Source of the DNA: Glaciecola sp.
GTDB lineage: Bacteria > Pseudomonadota > Gammaproteobacteria > Enterobacterales > Alteromonadaceae
DNA: 37,759 nucleotides
Reading direction: 5' to 3'
NCBI GenBank assembly: GCA_023268935.1
Contig: JALRKK010000050.1
Span: forward strand, 1 to 37,759
Numbering within the stretch: the stretch's first letter is position 1; each line of letters starts with the position of its first letter. This document shows positions 15,541-26,124 of the stretch, piece after piece. The translations under genes were made by a program, and so were the position numbers. Below the pieces are notes generated by a model. It was not told the DNA's origin. It worked only from the letters and a program-made list of their open reading frames with translations, and searched no databases.

Positions 15541-16479
15541 ATGCAGGTTATTTTGGGTGCAACAGGACCCATCGGTCGTGCCTTGGCATCTCACCTACCC
15601 ACATTCACTGATGAACCGATCCGCTTGGTCAGTCGACAGCCACAAGATCTTTCTGCAACATTCAGTATTGAAAATGGCTTTTCAGTGGTGGCGAGTGATC
15701 TCTGCGATGAGCAAGCCGCTCTCGAGGTCATAAATGATGCTTCAGTTGTCTATTTTGTCGTAGGATTGCCATTAAATACCCAGCTTTGGCAAGCGCAATT
15801 TGAATTAATTACCCATAATGTAATTAATGCCTGTCTCGTACACAATGCGAAGCTGGTGTTTTTTGATAACACTTATATGTACCCACAAAACGTATCGCGA
15901 TTAACGGAAGAAACGCCTGTGGTCGGGCAGGGAGCAAAAGGACGAGTCAGAGCCAATATGACAAACCGTGTTTTGCACGCGATGCAACATCAAGGTTTAC
16001 ACGCACTCATTGCGCGAGCTCCTGAATTTTATGGTCCGGGTAAGACGTTGAGCTTTACAAATTTAATGGTGTTAAAAGCGTTACGCAAAGCAAAGCAAGC
16101 GCGGGTCCTCATTTCTGATCAAACCAAACGCACGCTCATCCATGTCGAAGATGCCGCCAGAGCTACAGCGTTATTGGGCAATACCAGTGATGCATACGGC
16201 CAAACTTGGCATTTGCCTTGTGATGATGAGCGCATGACCTATGCGCAAATCATTGACTATGCACAACACTTCCTAGATCGACCTTGCGAGCATCGGGTGC
16301 TACGTAGGTGGCAACTTGAAATGTTAAGATTCTTTAAACCCGCACTCGCGGAAACCCGAGAGTTATGGCCACGTTATGGCATAGACAATGTTTTCGTGTC
16401 AGATAAGTTCAAAGCTCGTTTTTCAGATTTTGTGGTGACGTCTTACACCCAAGGCATCAAACAGACGTTAACCGAGTGA
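15541..16479 (+). CDS. NAD(P)-binding epimerase/dehydratase family protein
   Basis: The 312-residue protein begins MQVILGATGPIGRALASHL, which has the GxxGxxG Rossmann motif of the extended short-chain dehydrogenase group. The C-terminal part (TLIHVEDAARATALLG and TWHLPCDDERMTYAQI) matches NAD-dependent epimerase proteins of uncertain substrate. I chose ATG at 15541 because GGGGGAG lies just upstream and the Rossmann strand starts immediately; the frame is open upstream to 15421 but that part looks non-coding. The 3' end overlaps the convergent TIGR02647 gene by 12 bases. Confidence 0.85.
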   Translation: MQVILGATGPIGRALASHLPTFTDEPIRLVSRQPQDLSATFSIENGFSVVASDLCDEQAALEVINDASVVYFVVGLPLNTQLWQAQFELITHNVINACLVHNAKLVFFDNTYMYPQNVSRLTEETPVVGQGAKGRVRANMTNRVLHAMQHQGLHALIARAPEFYGPGKTLSFTNLMVLKALRKAKQARVLISDQTKRTLIHVEDAARATALLGNTSDAYGQTWHLPCDDERMTYAQIIDYAQHFLDRPCEHRVLRRWQLEMLRFFKPALAETRELWPRYGIDNVFVSDKFKARFSDFVVTSYTQGIKQTLTE

Positions 16480-16713
16480 TTTACTGGTTAATGCAGTCTG
16501 CAAAATATGCACGTGTTTGGCTAAGTCGTGCCCAAGTTCTGTCAAATAACCACCATCTACTTGCGAAATAATTCCCTTATCAAAAAGTCGTTGTGCGGCA
16601 GCTATTTTGGCTGGATCGGCATCGCGGTGGATTTTGAGTCCTTGCATATGGCTGGTATCGGGGAAGAGTAGTAGTAGGTCAAGTTCTGCAATTTGGTCAG
16701 TATCAAATGCCAT
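16468..16713 (-). CDS. TIGR02647 family protein
   Basis: This 81-residue protein matches the short TIGR02647 family: a leading IAELDLLLLFPDTSHMQGLKIH helix, then AAQRLFDKGIISQVDGGYLTELG, which resembles a winged helix-turn-helix wing. Function is unknown; DNA binding is a family-level suggestion only. AAGGATG lies before the ATG. It ends inside the 3' end of the convergent epimerase-like gene. Confidence 0.82.
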   Translation of the reverse strand: MAFDTDQIAELDLLLLFPDTSHMQGLKIHRDADPAKIAAAQRLFDKGIISQVDGGYLTELGHDLAKHVHILQTALTSKSLG

Positions 16714-16899
16714 GCGACATCCTTGTTTGTTATATTAAAGTTAACTATTGAGTAATTATTCTTAACTGTCAAGCTTTATATAAGCATACCAATTAGTCGT
16801 ACCTAAATTAGATTTAAGTTAATCGCGATGTGCTTTATGTTAATAAAATAAAGCGCTTACGTTCATTTTAAGCTTATTGGTAAGACCAATTTACAGCTA

Positions 16900-16928
16900 T
16901 TGATTAATTTATCTTAAGCCTTTACTAT
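16900..16928 (+). promoter_or_regulatory. Predicted sigma70 promoter for icd
   Basis: TTGATT (16900-16905) and TACTAT (16923-16928) are 17 bases apart, each four of six to consensus. Transcription would begin near 16935, giving a leader of about 48 bases. The rest of the 269-base gap from 16714 is AT-rich with no gene I can support. Confidence 0.42.
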
Positions 16929-16982
16929 CACATATATAAAAGGAATCACAACACAACCTCTCAATTTGGAATTGCGAACGTC

Positions 16983-19220
16983 ATGTCTGAAAATAAACAA
17001 AAAATTATTTACACTTATACCGATGAAGCACCACTTTTAGCAACGGCTTCTTTTTTACCGATTATCCGCACTTTTACTGCGTCTGCCGAAATCGATGTTG
17101 ATGTCAGTGACATCAGTGTTGCCGCTCGTGTGCTTGCAGAATTTTCAGAGTTTTTGACAGATGAGCAAAAAGTGGAAGATAACTTAGGTCACCTTGGCCA
17201 GTTAACGCAAGATCCAAATGCGAACATTATTAAATTACCGAATATCTCCGCTTCAGTACAGCAATTAAAAGCGTGTATCAAAGAGTTACAAGAGAAAGGC
17301 TATGCGTTACCAGCGTTTCCTGATGAGCCACAGACGGATGAAGAAAAATCAATCCGCACTCGTTATGGCAAGATCTTAGGCAGTGCCGTTAACCCGGTGT
17401 TACGTGAAGGTAACTCTGATCGTCGAGCACCACGTGCAGTAAAAGAATACGCACGCAAAAACCCACACAGCATGGGCGAGTGGAAACAGTGGTCGAAAAC
17501 CCACGTTTCGCACATGAAAGAAGGTGATTTTTATCATGGCGAACAGTCTATGACTTTAGATCGTGCACGCAACGTACGCATGGAACTCGTTGATAAAGAA
17601 GGCAATGCACACGTTCTAAAAGCCGAATTACCGTTACAAGACAAAGAAGTCTTAGACTTGATGTTTATGAGCAAAAAAGCGCTGTGTGAATTTTATGAGC
17701 GCGAGTTTGAAGACTGTAAAGACGCGGATATTTTATTATCGTTGCACGTAAAAGCCACCATGATGAAGGTATCTCACCCAATCGTATTTGGTCATGCAAT
17801 CAAGATTTATTACAAAGAAGCTTTTGCCAAACACGGTGCTTTATTCGATGAATTAGGCGTTAATGTCAACAACGGTTTGGCCGAGCTCTACGACAAAATC
17901 AAAACCTTACCAGCGGCGACGCGCGAAGAAATCGAGCGCGACTTACACGAATGCCACAAAACACGCCCACGTTTGGCGTATGTTGATTCGACCAAAGGCA
18001 TCACCAATTTCCATTCTCCAAGCGACGTCATCGTGGATGCATCAATGCCCGCTATGATCCGTTCTGGCGGTATGATGTGGGGTGCCGATGGCAATCAATA
18101 CGAATGTAAAGCGGTTATTCCGGAGTCAACGTTTGCGCGTATTTACCAAGAAATGATCAACTTCTGCAAATCAAACGGCAACTTTGACCCAACGACAATG
18201 GGTACGGTACCGAACGTTGGTTTGATGGCACAAAAAGCCGAAGAATACGGTTCACACGACAAAACCTTCGAAGCAGCTTGCGATGGTTTAGCACGCATTG
18301 TGGATAACGATACGGGTGAAGTCTTAATGCAGCAAGAAATCGAAGAAGGCGATATCTGGCGCGCATGTCAAACCAAAGACGCACCGATTCGCGACTGGGT
18401 TAAATTGGCCGTGAATCGCTGTCGCAATTCAAATACACCAGTGGTATTTTGGTTAGATCCGTATCGTCCGCACGAAAACGAGCTGATTAAGAAAGTCGAG
18501 TTGTACTTGCAAGAACACGATACCGATGGATTGGATATCCGTATCATGTCGCAAGTGCGTGCGATGCGTTATACCCTTGAGCGTGTGATCCGTGGTTTAG
18601 ATACGATTTCTGCGACGGGTAATATATTGCGTGACTATTTAACCGATTTATTCCCAATCCTTGAGCTGGGTACGTCAGCTAAAATGCTTTCGGTTGTGCC
18701 ATTAATGGCCGGTGGTGGCCTCTTTGAAACAGGCGCGGGTGGTTCTGCACCGAAGCACGTTCAGCAGTTAGTTGAAGAAAATTACTTGCGTTGGGATTCT
18801 TTAGGTGAGTTCTTAGCCTTGGCAGTTTCGATTGAACAGTTTGCAGAGAAAAACGGCAATACACGAGCGAAAATCCTAGCCGATGCCTTGGATGCTGCAA
18901 CCGGTAAATTGCTTGATAATAACAAGTCGCCACAGCGTAAAGTGGGCAAGTTAGATAACCGTGGTTCGCACTTCTACTTATGCTTATACTGGGCAGAACA
19001 GCTTGCTACGCAAACTCAAGATGCGGATTTGGCTGCTCAGTTTGCACCATTGTTCGAGAAGTTGAGCGCAAACGAAGATAAGATTGTTGAAGAGATGATT
19101 GCCGTACAAGGCCAGCCTGCTGACATTGGTGGGTATTACTACTCTGATCCGGTCAAACGCGATGCGGTTATGCGCCCAAGTGCGACGTTCAACAGCATTT
19201 TAGAGAATGCCTTTGCCTGA
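16983..19220 (+). CDS. icd: NADP-dependent isocitrate dehydrogenase, monomeric type
   Basis: The 745-residue length and the N-terminal [20 protein letters not shown] are characteristic of monomeric (class IDH-II) isocitrate dehydrogenase, which converts isocitrate to 2-oxoglutarate in the cytosol with [60 protein letters not shown] and [16 protein letters not shown] are typical blocks of the family. The protein shares little sequence with the dimeric E. coli Icd. The gene stands alone: promoter upstream, strong terminator downstream. No clear ribosome binding site precedes the ATG. Confidence 0.97.
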   Translation: MSENKQKIIYTYTDEAPLLATASFLPIIRTFTASAEIDVDVSDISVAARVLAEFSEFLTDEQKVEDNLGHLGQLTQDPNANIIKLPNISASVQQLKACIKELQEKGYALPAFPDEPQTDEEKSIRTRYGKILGSAVNPVLREGNSDRRAPRAVKEYARKNPHSMGEWKQWSKTHVSHMKEGDFYHGEQSMTLDRARNVRMELVDKEGNAHVLKAELPLQDKEVLDLMFMSKKALCEFYEREFEDCKDADILLSLHVKATMMKVSHPIVFGHAIKIYYKEAFAKHGALFDELGVNVNNGLAELYDKIKTLPAATREEIERDLHECHKTRPRLAYVDSTKGITNFHSPSDVIVDASMPAMIRSGGMMWGADGNQYECKAVIPESTFARIYQEMINFCKSNGNFDPTTMGTVPNVGLMAQKAEEYGSHDKTFEAACDGLARIVDNDTGEVLMQQEIEEGDIWRACQTKDAPIRDWVKLAVNRCRNSNTPVVFWLDPYRPHENELIKKVELYLQEHDTDGLDIRIMSQVRAMRYTLERVIRGLDTISATGNILRDYLTDLFPILELGTSAKMLSVVPLMAGGGLFETGAGGSAPKHVQQLVEENYLRWDSLGEFLALAVSIEQFAEKNGNTRAKILADALDAATGKLLDNNKSPQRKVGKLDNRGSHFYLCLYWAEQLATQTQDADLAAQFAPLFEKLSANEDKIVEEMIAVQGQPADIGGYYYSDPVKRDAVMRPSATFNSILENAFA

Positions 19221-19240
19221 ATCATAGACGAATAAATATG

Positions 19241-19270
19241 AGCCACTTCATTTGAAGTGGCTTTTTTTTG
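19241..19270 (+). terminator. Intrinsic terminator after icd
   Basis: AGCCACTTCA (19241-19250) pairs perfectly with TGAAGTGGCT (19253-19262), followed by a run of T (19262-19269). The remaining bases up to the next gene at 19427 hold no supported feature. Confidence 0.92.
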
Positions 19271-19426
19271 TCCAACTCTCGCACCTTTCTACTTTTATTC
19301 TATAGTTATGTAAAAGTCATAAAGTTTATATTTAACATGTACAAAATCGCCTATTTCAAAAATCCCATTAGCAGTCTATCATAAGCCTCGAATCCTAAAA
19401 TCACTCCTAAACATAGATAGGACAAG

Positions 19427-22400
19427 ATGGCATTTACCCTGCACACCTCGAATAGAACGGAACATTTGTTGGAACATCTGGCCACGGTTATTGAGTCACA
19501 ACCCCTGCGCAGTGTGTTTGATCAGGAAGTATTTTTAATTCAGTCACAGGGTATGGAGCGTTGGTTATTGCAAGGCTTATCGGATCGTTTTGGGGTGATG
19601 GCAAACTATGAATTTTTGTTTCCCAACAAGTTTTTTAACCAAATCAGTCTGCAAGTGTGCTCAGAGCAAAGCCTCAAACCAGAGCACTTTGCACGGGAAC
19701 GTTTGGTTTGGGTGGTCGATGGTGTTTTAAAAGACATTCGTGATGAGTCGTTGACTGAGTTTGGCGAGGTTTTGCGATATTTAAAAGACGATCAGGGAAA
19801 AAAACGCTTTCAACTCGCTCAGCAGTTGACCCAGTTATTCGATCAATATCAGATTTTTCGTCCATTCTGGATGGAACCTGAATCGGTTCCGGATTTAACT
19901 TTTGCAGTAAAACGCAAGCATTGGACCTTGCAGATTTGGCGCCGAGTCTTAAAACGCATTGAGGATGACCAGCATATTGGCCAAATGTGGTTCAATCTGA
20001 TGCAGGTATTACATGACGCTGAGGTTGGCACGTTTCAGGATTTACCACCGCGCATTTCTGTATTTGGGATCCATTCCATGCCCGAGGTATTTGTCAAAGT
20101 CTTACAGTGTTTATCGAAACACATTGACGTACATATTTATCTTACCCAACCAACCAAAGGGTATTGGGCTGACATTCGTTCTCGCTCACAAACTCGTCTC
20201 GATCAGCTTATGCAACGAGTAAGCTCTGCTGAAATTGTAAAATTAGATGCTTTTGGCCAGCAATTAGATGCTTCAAGTGAGCATCCATTATTATCTCTAC
20301 TTGGCCAACAAGGCCGAGATTTCCATAAGTTATTACTCGCTACTGCAACGTTTCATTGGGAGTTTGATAGTACAGAACAAGATATTGAGGCAGAGACGAT
20401 ACTCAGTTCGATTCAACATGCGATTTTGCACAATATTGCCCAACCCCAGCTCACTCAAGCAGATGATTCACTCCAGGTGGTATCGTGTCATTCTCGGTTG
20501 CGTGAGGTCGAAGTAGTCAAGGACGCAATTTTACGGCAGTTGCAACACAATCCTGAACTTGAATTGCGTGATATTGCGGTCATGGCACCCAATATTACCG
20601 ATTATCAGCCGTTTATCGATGCCGTGTTTTCTGGTAGCGATATGCCATATGCAATCGCGGATAAAGCCCCGCAGTCTGGCAATGAGGTCTATGCAACGTT
20701 GCTGTCCGTTTTGGAATTGTTACCAGGACGTTTTGCTTGGTCTGAAGTGGTTGATGTATTAGAGAGACCCTTAATTCAGTCCTTTCTGAATATCTCGTCT
20801 GCGGATGTCGAGCAAATGGTCATATGGATCGAACACACCAATATCCGTTGGGGCAAATCATCGGCGCATCGAGCGAGTATGGGCTTGCCAGCCTTGTCTC
20901 TAAATACGTGGGAAGCCGGAATTGCCCAAATGATGCTGGGTTTTGCGATGCAAGGGCAAAATGTCTCGATTGAAGGAGGTCAATTGGCGCTTCTTGAAAA
21001 GCTGGATTTTTTTGTCCGCGAATGTTTATTTGTTTGGTCGGAACAAGCTTCCACCACTAAAACCCTCGCGCAATGGGAAGCTTGGTTAAGTGAATTGATA
21101 TTGCGTTTATTTGATCCACAACACCCTCTGGTACAGGAGCTCATAAGAACGTTTGCCCAACTCAAGCTAGATTATCCTTGTCAGGATGTACTCAACAACG
21201 AACATGAGCTCAGTACCATCATTGCCTGGTTAGATAATGCCATCAGCGAGCGCAAAAGCTCACAAGGCTTTATGGCTGGGCAATTGACCTTTTGTTCTAT
21301 GCTGCCGATGCGCAGTATTCCATTTGAGGTAGTGTGCGTACTGGGACTTAATGATGGGGAGTTTCCTCGAGCAGAATCGCATCGCAGTTTTGATTTAATG
21401 GCCAATGATTTTCAGCTTGGGGATAGATCCGTACGAGTCGATGACCGCTATCAATTTTTAGAAGTGCTGTTATCCGCTCGTTCCCATTTACATCTGAGTT
21501 ATGTCGGTCAATCACAAAAAAAACTTCAAGCCATTCCACCTTCTGTAGTCGTACAAGAATTCTTAGATGTTCTTGGTGTGAACGTTGAGCATTTTGTGAT
21601 CCAACATCCATTGCAACCTTTTGCTAAACGATATTTTGTGCCACAGAGTCGAGTGAGCACCTTCGCTCAACACAATGCTCAAATAGCCCAACAGATTGAT
21701 GACCAATCTGATGATGCAGCCTGGGTTGAATTACCGCTGTCGACCAGTAGTCATCAATGCGATGTGATTGATCTGCATGATTTGATGAGTTTCGCGTGTC
21801 ATCCCCAACGCTGGTTTATGAAAGAGCGTTTGGGCGTGAGATTGAATAATGTAGATTCGATGATTGCGCCTCATGAGCCATTTGCCATTGGCCCTTTAGA
21901 TCGCTATCAGCTTAATCAAACTATCTTTCAGCGTTTTTTAGAAGGCGCAGGGACCGAAGTCATTGCAAATCAATTATACGAATCCGGTCAATGGGTGAGT
22001 GGTCAGGTAGGCAAAAGACAGTTAATTCACCAAATTAAGCACGTTGAGCGATTTGCAACGGCGGTTAAACAAACGCAGATGGATAATCGTTCTGACGTGT
22101 TTAGTGTAGATGTCGAATACGGTCAATACCGTATTCAAGGTACATTGCCGAATTATTATGCAAGTGGTTTTATTCAGGCGCGATTTAGCACGTTGAAAAC
22201 CAAAGATTTCATCAAAGCTGGGCTTGTGTGTGCCATAACGGAACAACCCGTGTATTTGTATGGGGCTGGAGCGGGACAAAACATTGTGACAAAAGAGTTT
22301 GCTAAGGTTCTCATGGATTTACCTCTCTTGCTCAAAATGTACGTTGATGCATACAACGATCCGTTGCAGTATTGGCCCGAGCTGGCATGGTCATGGCTGA

Positions 22401-22645
22401 CCACATATCACAGCCCTCAATCAGCCAAACTTGACGAAGATGAGCGTCGCTTTAAAGCGCATTCCTCAGCGCTCAAACAATTCGAAAGCCAAAGGGGAAT
22501 AGGTTTTAAAGCTATACCTGATGACGATGTTATTCGTATTACACAAGGGCGCTCGTTTGAACAGATTTGGCATAACCAATCCCAACACCTCAGTATCGAA
22601 TGTATTAAGGATATTTTCTTTGCGAGCAAAGGAGTGCGCTCATGA
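19427..22645 (+). CDS. recC: Exodeoxyribonuclease V subunit gamma
   Basis: RecC (1072 residues, against about 1120 in E. coli) is the scaffold and Chi-scanning subunit of RecBCD, which processes double-strand ends. The N-terminal block LIQSQGMERWLLQGLSDRFG and the later SVFGIHSMPEVFVKVLQCL and FCSMLPMRSIPFEVVCVLGL are typical of RecC, which keeps a helicase-like fold without an active ATP site. GGACAAG lies before the ATG. The stop overlaps the recB start in ATGA. ptrA, between recC and recB in E. coli, is absent here. Confidence 0.95.
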   Translation: MAFTLHTSNRTEHLLEHLATVIESQPLRSVFDQEVFLIQSQGMERWLLQGLSDRFGVMANYEFLFPNKFFNQISLQVCSEQSLKPEHFARERLVWVVDGVLKDIRDESLTEFGEVLRYLKDDQGKKRFQLAQQLTQLFDQYQIFRPFWMEPESVPDLTFAVKRKHWTLQIWRRVLKRIEDDQHIGQMWFNLMQVLHDAEVGTFQDLPPRISVFGIHSMPEVFVKVLQCLSKHIDVHIYLTQPTKGYWADIRSRSQTRLDQLMQRVSSAEIVKLDAFGQQLDASSEHPLLSLLGQQGRDFHKLLLATATFHWEFDSTEQDIEAETILSSIQHAILHNIAQPQLTQADDSLQVVSCHSRLREVEVVKDAILRQLQHNPELELRDIAVMAPNITDYQPFIDAVFSGSDMPYAIADKAPQSGNEVYATLLSVLELLPGRFAWSEVVDVLERPLIQSFLNISSADVEQMVIWIEHTNIRWGKSSAHRASMGLPALSLNTWEAGIAQMMLGFAMQGQNVSIEGGQLALLEKLDFFVRECLFVWSEQASTTKTLAQWEAWLSELILRLFDPQHPLVQELIRTFAQLKLDYPCQDVLNNEHELSTIIAWLDNAISERKSSQGFMAGQLTFCSMLPMRSIPFEVVCVLGLNDGEFPRAESHRSFDLMANDFQLGDRSVRVDDRYQFLEVLLSARSHLHLSYVGQSQKKLQAIPPSVVVQEFLDVLGVNVEHFVIQHPLQPFAKRYFVPQSRVSTFAQHNAQIAQQIDDQSDDAAWVELPLSTSSHQCDVIDLHDLMSFACHPQRWFMKERLGVRLNNVDSMIAPHEPFAIGPLDRYQLNQTIFQRFLEGAGTEVIANQLYESGQWVSGQVGKRQLIHQIKHVERFATAVKQTQMDNRSDVFSVDVEYGQYRIQGTLPNYYASGFIQARFSTLKTKDFIKAGLVCAITEQPVYLYGAGAGQNIVTKEFAKVLMDLPLLLKMYVDAYNDPLQYWPELAWSWLTTYHSPQSAKLDEDERRFKAHSSALKQFESQRGIGFKAIPDDDVIRITQGRSFEQIWHNQSQHLSIECIKDIFFASKGVRS

Positions 22646-25600
22646 GTCAGCCATTTGATCCAATTGCTCAGCCCTTTGTACCTGGCATCACCTGTATCGA
22701 GGCCAGTGCCGGTACGGGAAAAACCTATTCAATTGCTTATCTTGTTTTGCGCCTTGTCGTCGAGGAAGGGATACCGATCGACAAAATTTTAACGGTCACC
22801 TTTACCAAGGCTGCAACGGAAGAGTTAAAAGAGCGTATTCGAGCTAAGTTGTATGCTGCACGAATGGCCTATGATTCGCCGAGTGATGATTCGCAATTGA
22901 TGGATTGGATTCACACCCGGCAAGAGAGTAGGGAACAAGACATCGCTTTTTTGAATAGAGCCTTGGTGGATATTGATTTAGCCGGTGTGTTTACGATCCA
23001 TGGTTTTTGTCAACGAGTATTGACCGAATTTCCACTGGAAAGTCAGCAGGGATTTGATTTGACGATGAGTGATGAGGCGACATTGCTCAAAGAGCAAATT
23101 GTCCATGACTTTTGGCGTCAATATACTTACGAGCTCACTCCAGAGCAAGCGTCGACGTTTGCACAGTTGAATACCTCACCACAAACGTTAGTCGATTGGC
23201 TCAAAGAGGTCGGACAATCAGAGGTTGTGTTGTACCCGGCGAAAACAGCAGAGTGGGAAGCCGTCTGGAGGATAATTGAAACTCAGTCTAACACACTCGA
23301 TACCTGGTTGAAGACTTATACCACCCCAATGTTGAATTGGTTCGCATCGAATAAAGAACTCTTTAAAGGTGAGGGGGTATCTGTTTTTGAAAACTTGTCT
23401 TCTGAATATATAAAGCTGTGTTCATCTACCAGCTTCGCAGCGCTGTTGAACGGCAAAAAATTCATGAAAAAAGGCGGTATGTCAGGGGATGAACGAAAAG
23501 CCGCTTTTTGGGCTGAATTTGAATCTATGTTCGAACCTCCAATGTTTGCTGCTCAAGCCTATCAAGAGGCTCTACCCAGTCTTGAAGTGAGCTTAAAACA
23601 TGACTTATATAATTATTATCGCGCTGAACTACAGCAGCGGCAAGATGCCCAAGGGGTGCTCAGTTTTGACGATTTGATTTTGCGTTTAGCGCAGATATTA
23701 TCAGATGAAGGAGCGTATCAAGATATCAAAGATGTCATCCAAACACGTTACAAGGCTGCGTTAATTGACGAGTTTCAAGATACGGACGCCGAACAGTGGC
23801 ATATTTTCCGTAGTTTGTTTGGCTCAGGTCATCACTATTTGTATCTGATTGGCGATCCCAAACAAGCGATATACAAATTCCGTGGAGCGGATATTGATAC
23901 GTATATCGAAGCGGTTAATACTGCTGACGTGGCTTTGACGCTTGGCTTTAACTGGCGCTCTGCGCCAAACCTAGTGCATGCGACCAATGCGATTTTTGCA
24001 CAAAAAGACCATCCTTTTGGCAATGAACAACTCCCATTTCAAGCGGTGATACCGGGCCTAAAATACAAACCAGAAGACCCCGTCATCGAGCAGCCTTTGC
24101 ATTTTTGGTTGGTTGCTGAAACGGATAAGGGCACCACGAATCCGTTCAGTGAAGAGGCGGTGATCTGCAATAATGTGTGTTTGAATATACTCGAACGGCT
24201 TAGAACGACCGATGCATTACCTGAAGATGTGGCGATATTGGTTCGCAATAATTATATTGCAAAACGCTATCAACAAGCGCTTGCCAAACTCAAAATTCCT
24301 GCCGTTGTGCGGACTAAAGAGTCAGTGTTCGGGACCGACGAGGCCAAATCTCTGTACCGGATCTTAGAAGCCTTGTTGCAACCGAATCGTCTATCATTGG
24401 CCAAAAAAGCCCTAGCAGAGCCAATGTTTAGTCCAACACTTGAGGCATTTGTACAAGCAAATGAAGGGCATAATAACAAACTGGAACTGTGGATAACATC
24501 ACTATATAAAGCATCTGATATTTGGCAACAAAACAGTTTATTTGCCGCCATGACGTATTTGTTTGAAACACATAGTGCGTTTGTCAATTTGGGTCGATAT
24601 CAAGACGTAGAACGACGCATTACCAATCTTCGACATATCCTAGAGCTGCTCCAGGAGCACGTTTTGGATGAAGCATTATCGCCACAGCAAACGTTGCAAG
24701 CATTAGGCAGGTTTATGGTTGGACAGAGTTCAGATGAGCTAGAGTTACGACTTGAAAGCGATGCTCAAGCGTTGCAGATTGTAACCATCCACTCATCAAA
24801 AGGTCTGCAATACCCAATTGTGTATTGTCCTGACCTGCATAACACGAGTCAGAAAGCACTTAATGGTTCGGTGTATCGTGTGAAACGAAACGGTCAATGG
24901 CATGCTAATGTAAATGATGAAGGGCGAAGTGTTCTGGCTGAACAAATGCGTGAAGATGTATACAACGAAGACACGCGCTTAATTTATGTTGCGCTTACTC
25001 GTGCAGAGCAAGAAACCATTGTGGTGATGCCGCAATCATTTGCATCTCCTTTAGCTGAAGGCGATATCACAACAGAAGATAGTAACCTGCGCAGATTACT
25101 GCCAAAAGGTCTCCCGCAGAGTCCAAATATAACCCGTCGTGTCATTGATGAGCTGAGTTTGCTGGGGGCAGGTGTCTATCAACCCATTACCGATGAACTG
25201 GACTGTGCAAATGTTGACACATTTACTCGTTCAGTGGACAAACGTTATCGCATGACAAGTTTCTCAGGCTTGAGTAAAAACGTCAAAGAAGAAACGGCGA
25301 TGGCCAAAGCATCGGATGAAGATCCTATAGTAGAAGAAACATCATCACATGAAGATATTCTGCCCAAAGGCGCACATTTTGGTAATCTATTGCATGATGT
25401 GTTGGAGTTGTCTGATTTTGCTGCATTAGCCAGTGCCGGTGTCGATCCGGATTTAGTCATGCGGTTGGTCAAAAAATATGGCGTTTTAGACATGCTTCAC
25501 AAAGACAAATCTAGCGAGGAAGTCCTTAATCCGACGCTTTTTAATGCGTTCAATCAGCTGATACAAAATACCGTACACGCCCCATTAGAATTTGATAATT

Positions 25601-26124
25601 TAATCGCGTTAAAAGATCTTTCGTCTGCATCCGTGCTCAAAGAAATGCCGTTTTATTTTCCTATTAGTGGAAGTTCCACCGAGCAAATTAATGAATTGAT
25701 GGCAAGTCACGCTCCTGAGATCCCATTTGTCCCAATTCAAGACAAGTCACTGATCGGTCACCTCAACGGATTTGTGGACTTAATTGCCCAATACTCAAGC
25801 GATGACTCTGAGCAGTTTTTTGTTATGGATTACAAATCCAACTTTATTTCTCAAGGTTATGATTTTGATGCCATGCATTACAAAATGCAGACCAGTAATT
25901 ATGGGTTACAAGGTGTCCTCTACACCTTAGCGCTGCACCGGTATCTGCAACATAGATTGCCAAATTACCAATATGAAAAGCATATTGGTGGGGTGAGATA
26001 TTTGTTTTGTCGAGGCATGCGTGATGCTGAACCACTAAAAGGCGTCTATCGCTTTGATGTACCCTTTGCCTTAATCGATGCGTTGGATAAGTTGTTTGGA
26101 GGAGATTCAGTCTATGCCCATTAA
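22642..26124 (+). CDS. recB: Exodeoxyribonuclease V subunit beta (3'-5' helicase and nuclease)
   Basis: RecB (1160 residues) holds a UvrD/Rep-type helicase. Walker A is ASAGTGKTYS (residues 21-30), motif Ia is TVTFTKAATEELKERI, motif II is LIDEFQDTDAEQW, and later come DPKQAIYKFRGAD and VTIHSSKGLQYPIVYC. The C-terminal nuclease has VMDYKSNF (D1063, K1065) and the QGVLYTLAL segment. All catalytic elements are intact. The start overlaps recC by four bases and the end overlaps recD by 11, consistent with coupled translation of the complex. Confidence 0.97.
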   Translation: MSQPFDPIAQPFVPGITCIEASAGTGKTYSIAYLVLRLVVEEGIPIDKILTVTFTKAATEELKERIRAKLYAARMAYDSPSDDSQLMDWIHTRQESREQDIAFLNRALVDIDLAGVFTIHGFCQRVLTEFPLESQQGFDLTMSDEATLLKEQIVHDFWRQYTYELTPEQASTFAQLNTSPQTLVDWLKEVGQSEVVLYPAKTAEWEAVWRIIETQSNTLDTWLKTYTTPMLNWFASNKELFKGEGVSVFENLSSEYIKLCSSTSFAALLNGKKFMKKGGMSGDERKAAFWAEFESMFEPPMFAAQAYQEALPSLEVSLKHDLYNYYRAELQQRQDAQGVLSFDDLILRLAQILSDEGAYQDIKDVIQTRYKAALIDEFQDTDAEQWHIFRSLFGSGHHYLYLIGDPKQAIYKFRGADIDTYIEAVNTADVALTLGFNWRSAPNLVHATNAIFAQKDHPFGNEQLPFQAVIPGLKYKPEDPVIEQPLHFWLVAETDKGTTNPFSEEAVICNNVCLNILERLRTTDALPEDVAILVRNNYIAKRYQQALAKLKIPAVVRTKESVFGTDEAKSLYRILEALLQPNRLSLAKKALAEPMFSPTLEAFVQANEGHNNKLELWITSLYKASDIWQQNSLFAAMTYLFETHSAFVNLGRYQDVERRITNLRHILELLQEHVLDEALSPQQTLQALGRFMVGQSSDELELRLESDAQALQIVTIHSSKGLQYPIVYCPDLHNTSQKALNGSVYRVKRNGQWHANVNDEGRSVLAEQMREDVYNEDTRLIYVALTRAEQETIVVMPQSFASPLAEGDITTEDSNLRRLLPKGLPQSPNITRRVIDELSLLGAGVYQPITDELDCANVDTFTRSVDKRYRMTSFSGLSKNVKEETAMAKASDEDPIVEETSSHEDILPKGAHFGNLLHDVLELSDFAALASAGVDPDLVMRLVKKYGVLDMLHKDKSSEEVLNPTLFNAFNQLIQNTVHAPLEFDNLIALKDLSSASVLKEMPFYFPISGSSTEQINELMASHAPEIPFVPIQDKSLIGHLNGFVDLIAQYSSDDSEQFFVMDYKSNFISQGYDFDAMHYKMQTSNYGLQGVLYTLALHRYLQHRLPNYQYEKHIGGVRYLFCRGMRDAEPLKGVYRFDVPFALIDALDKLFGGDSVYAH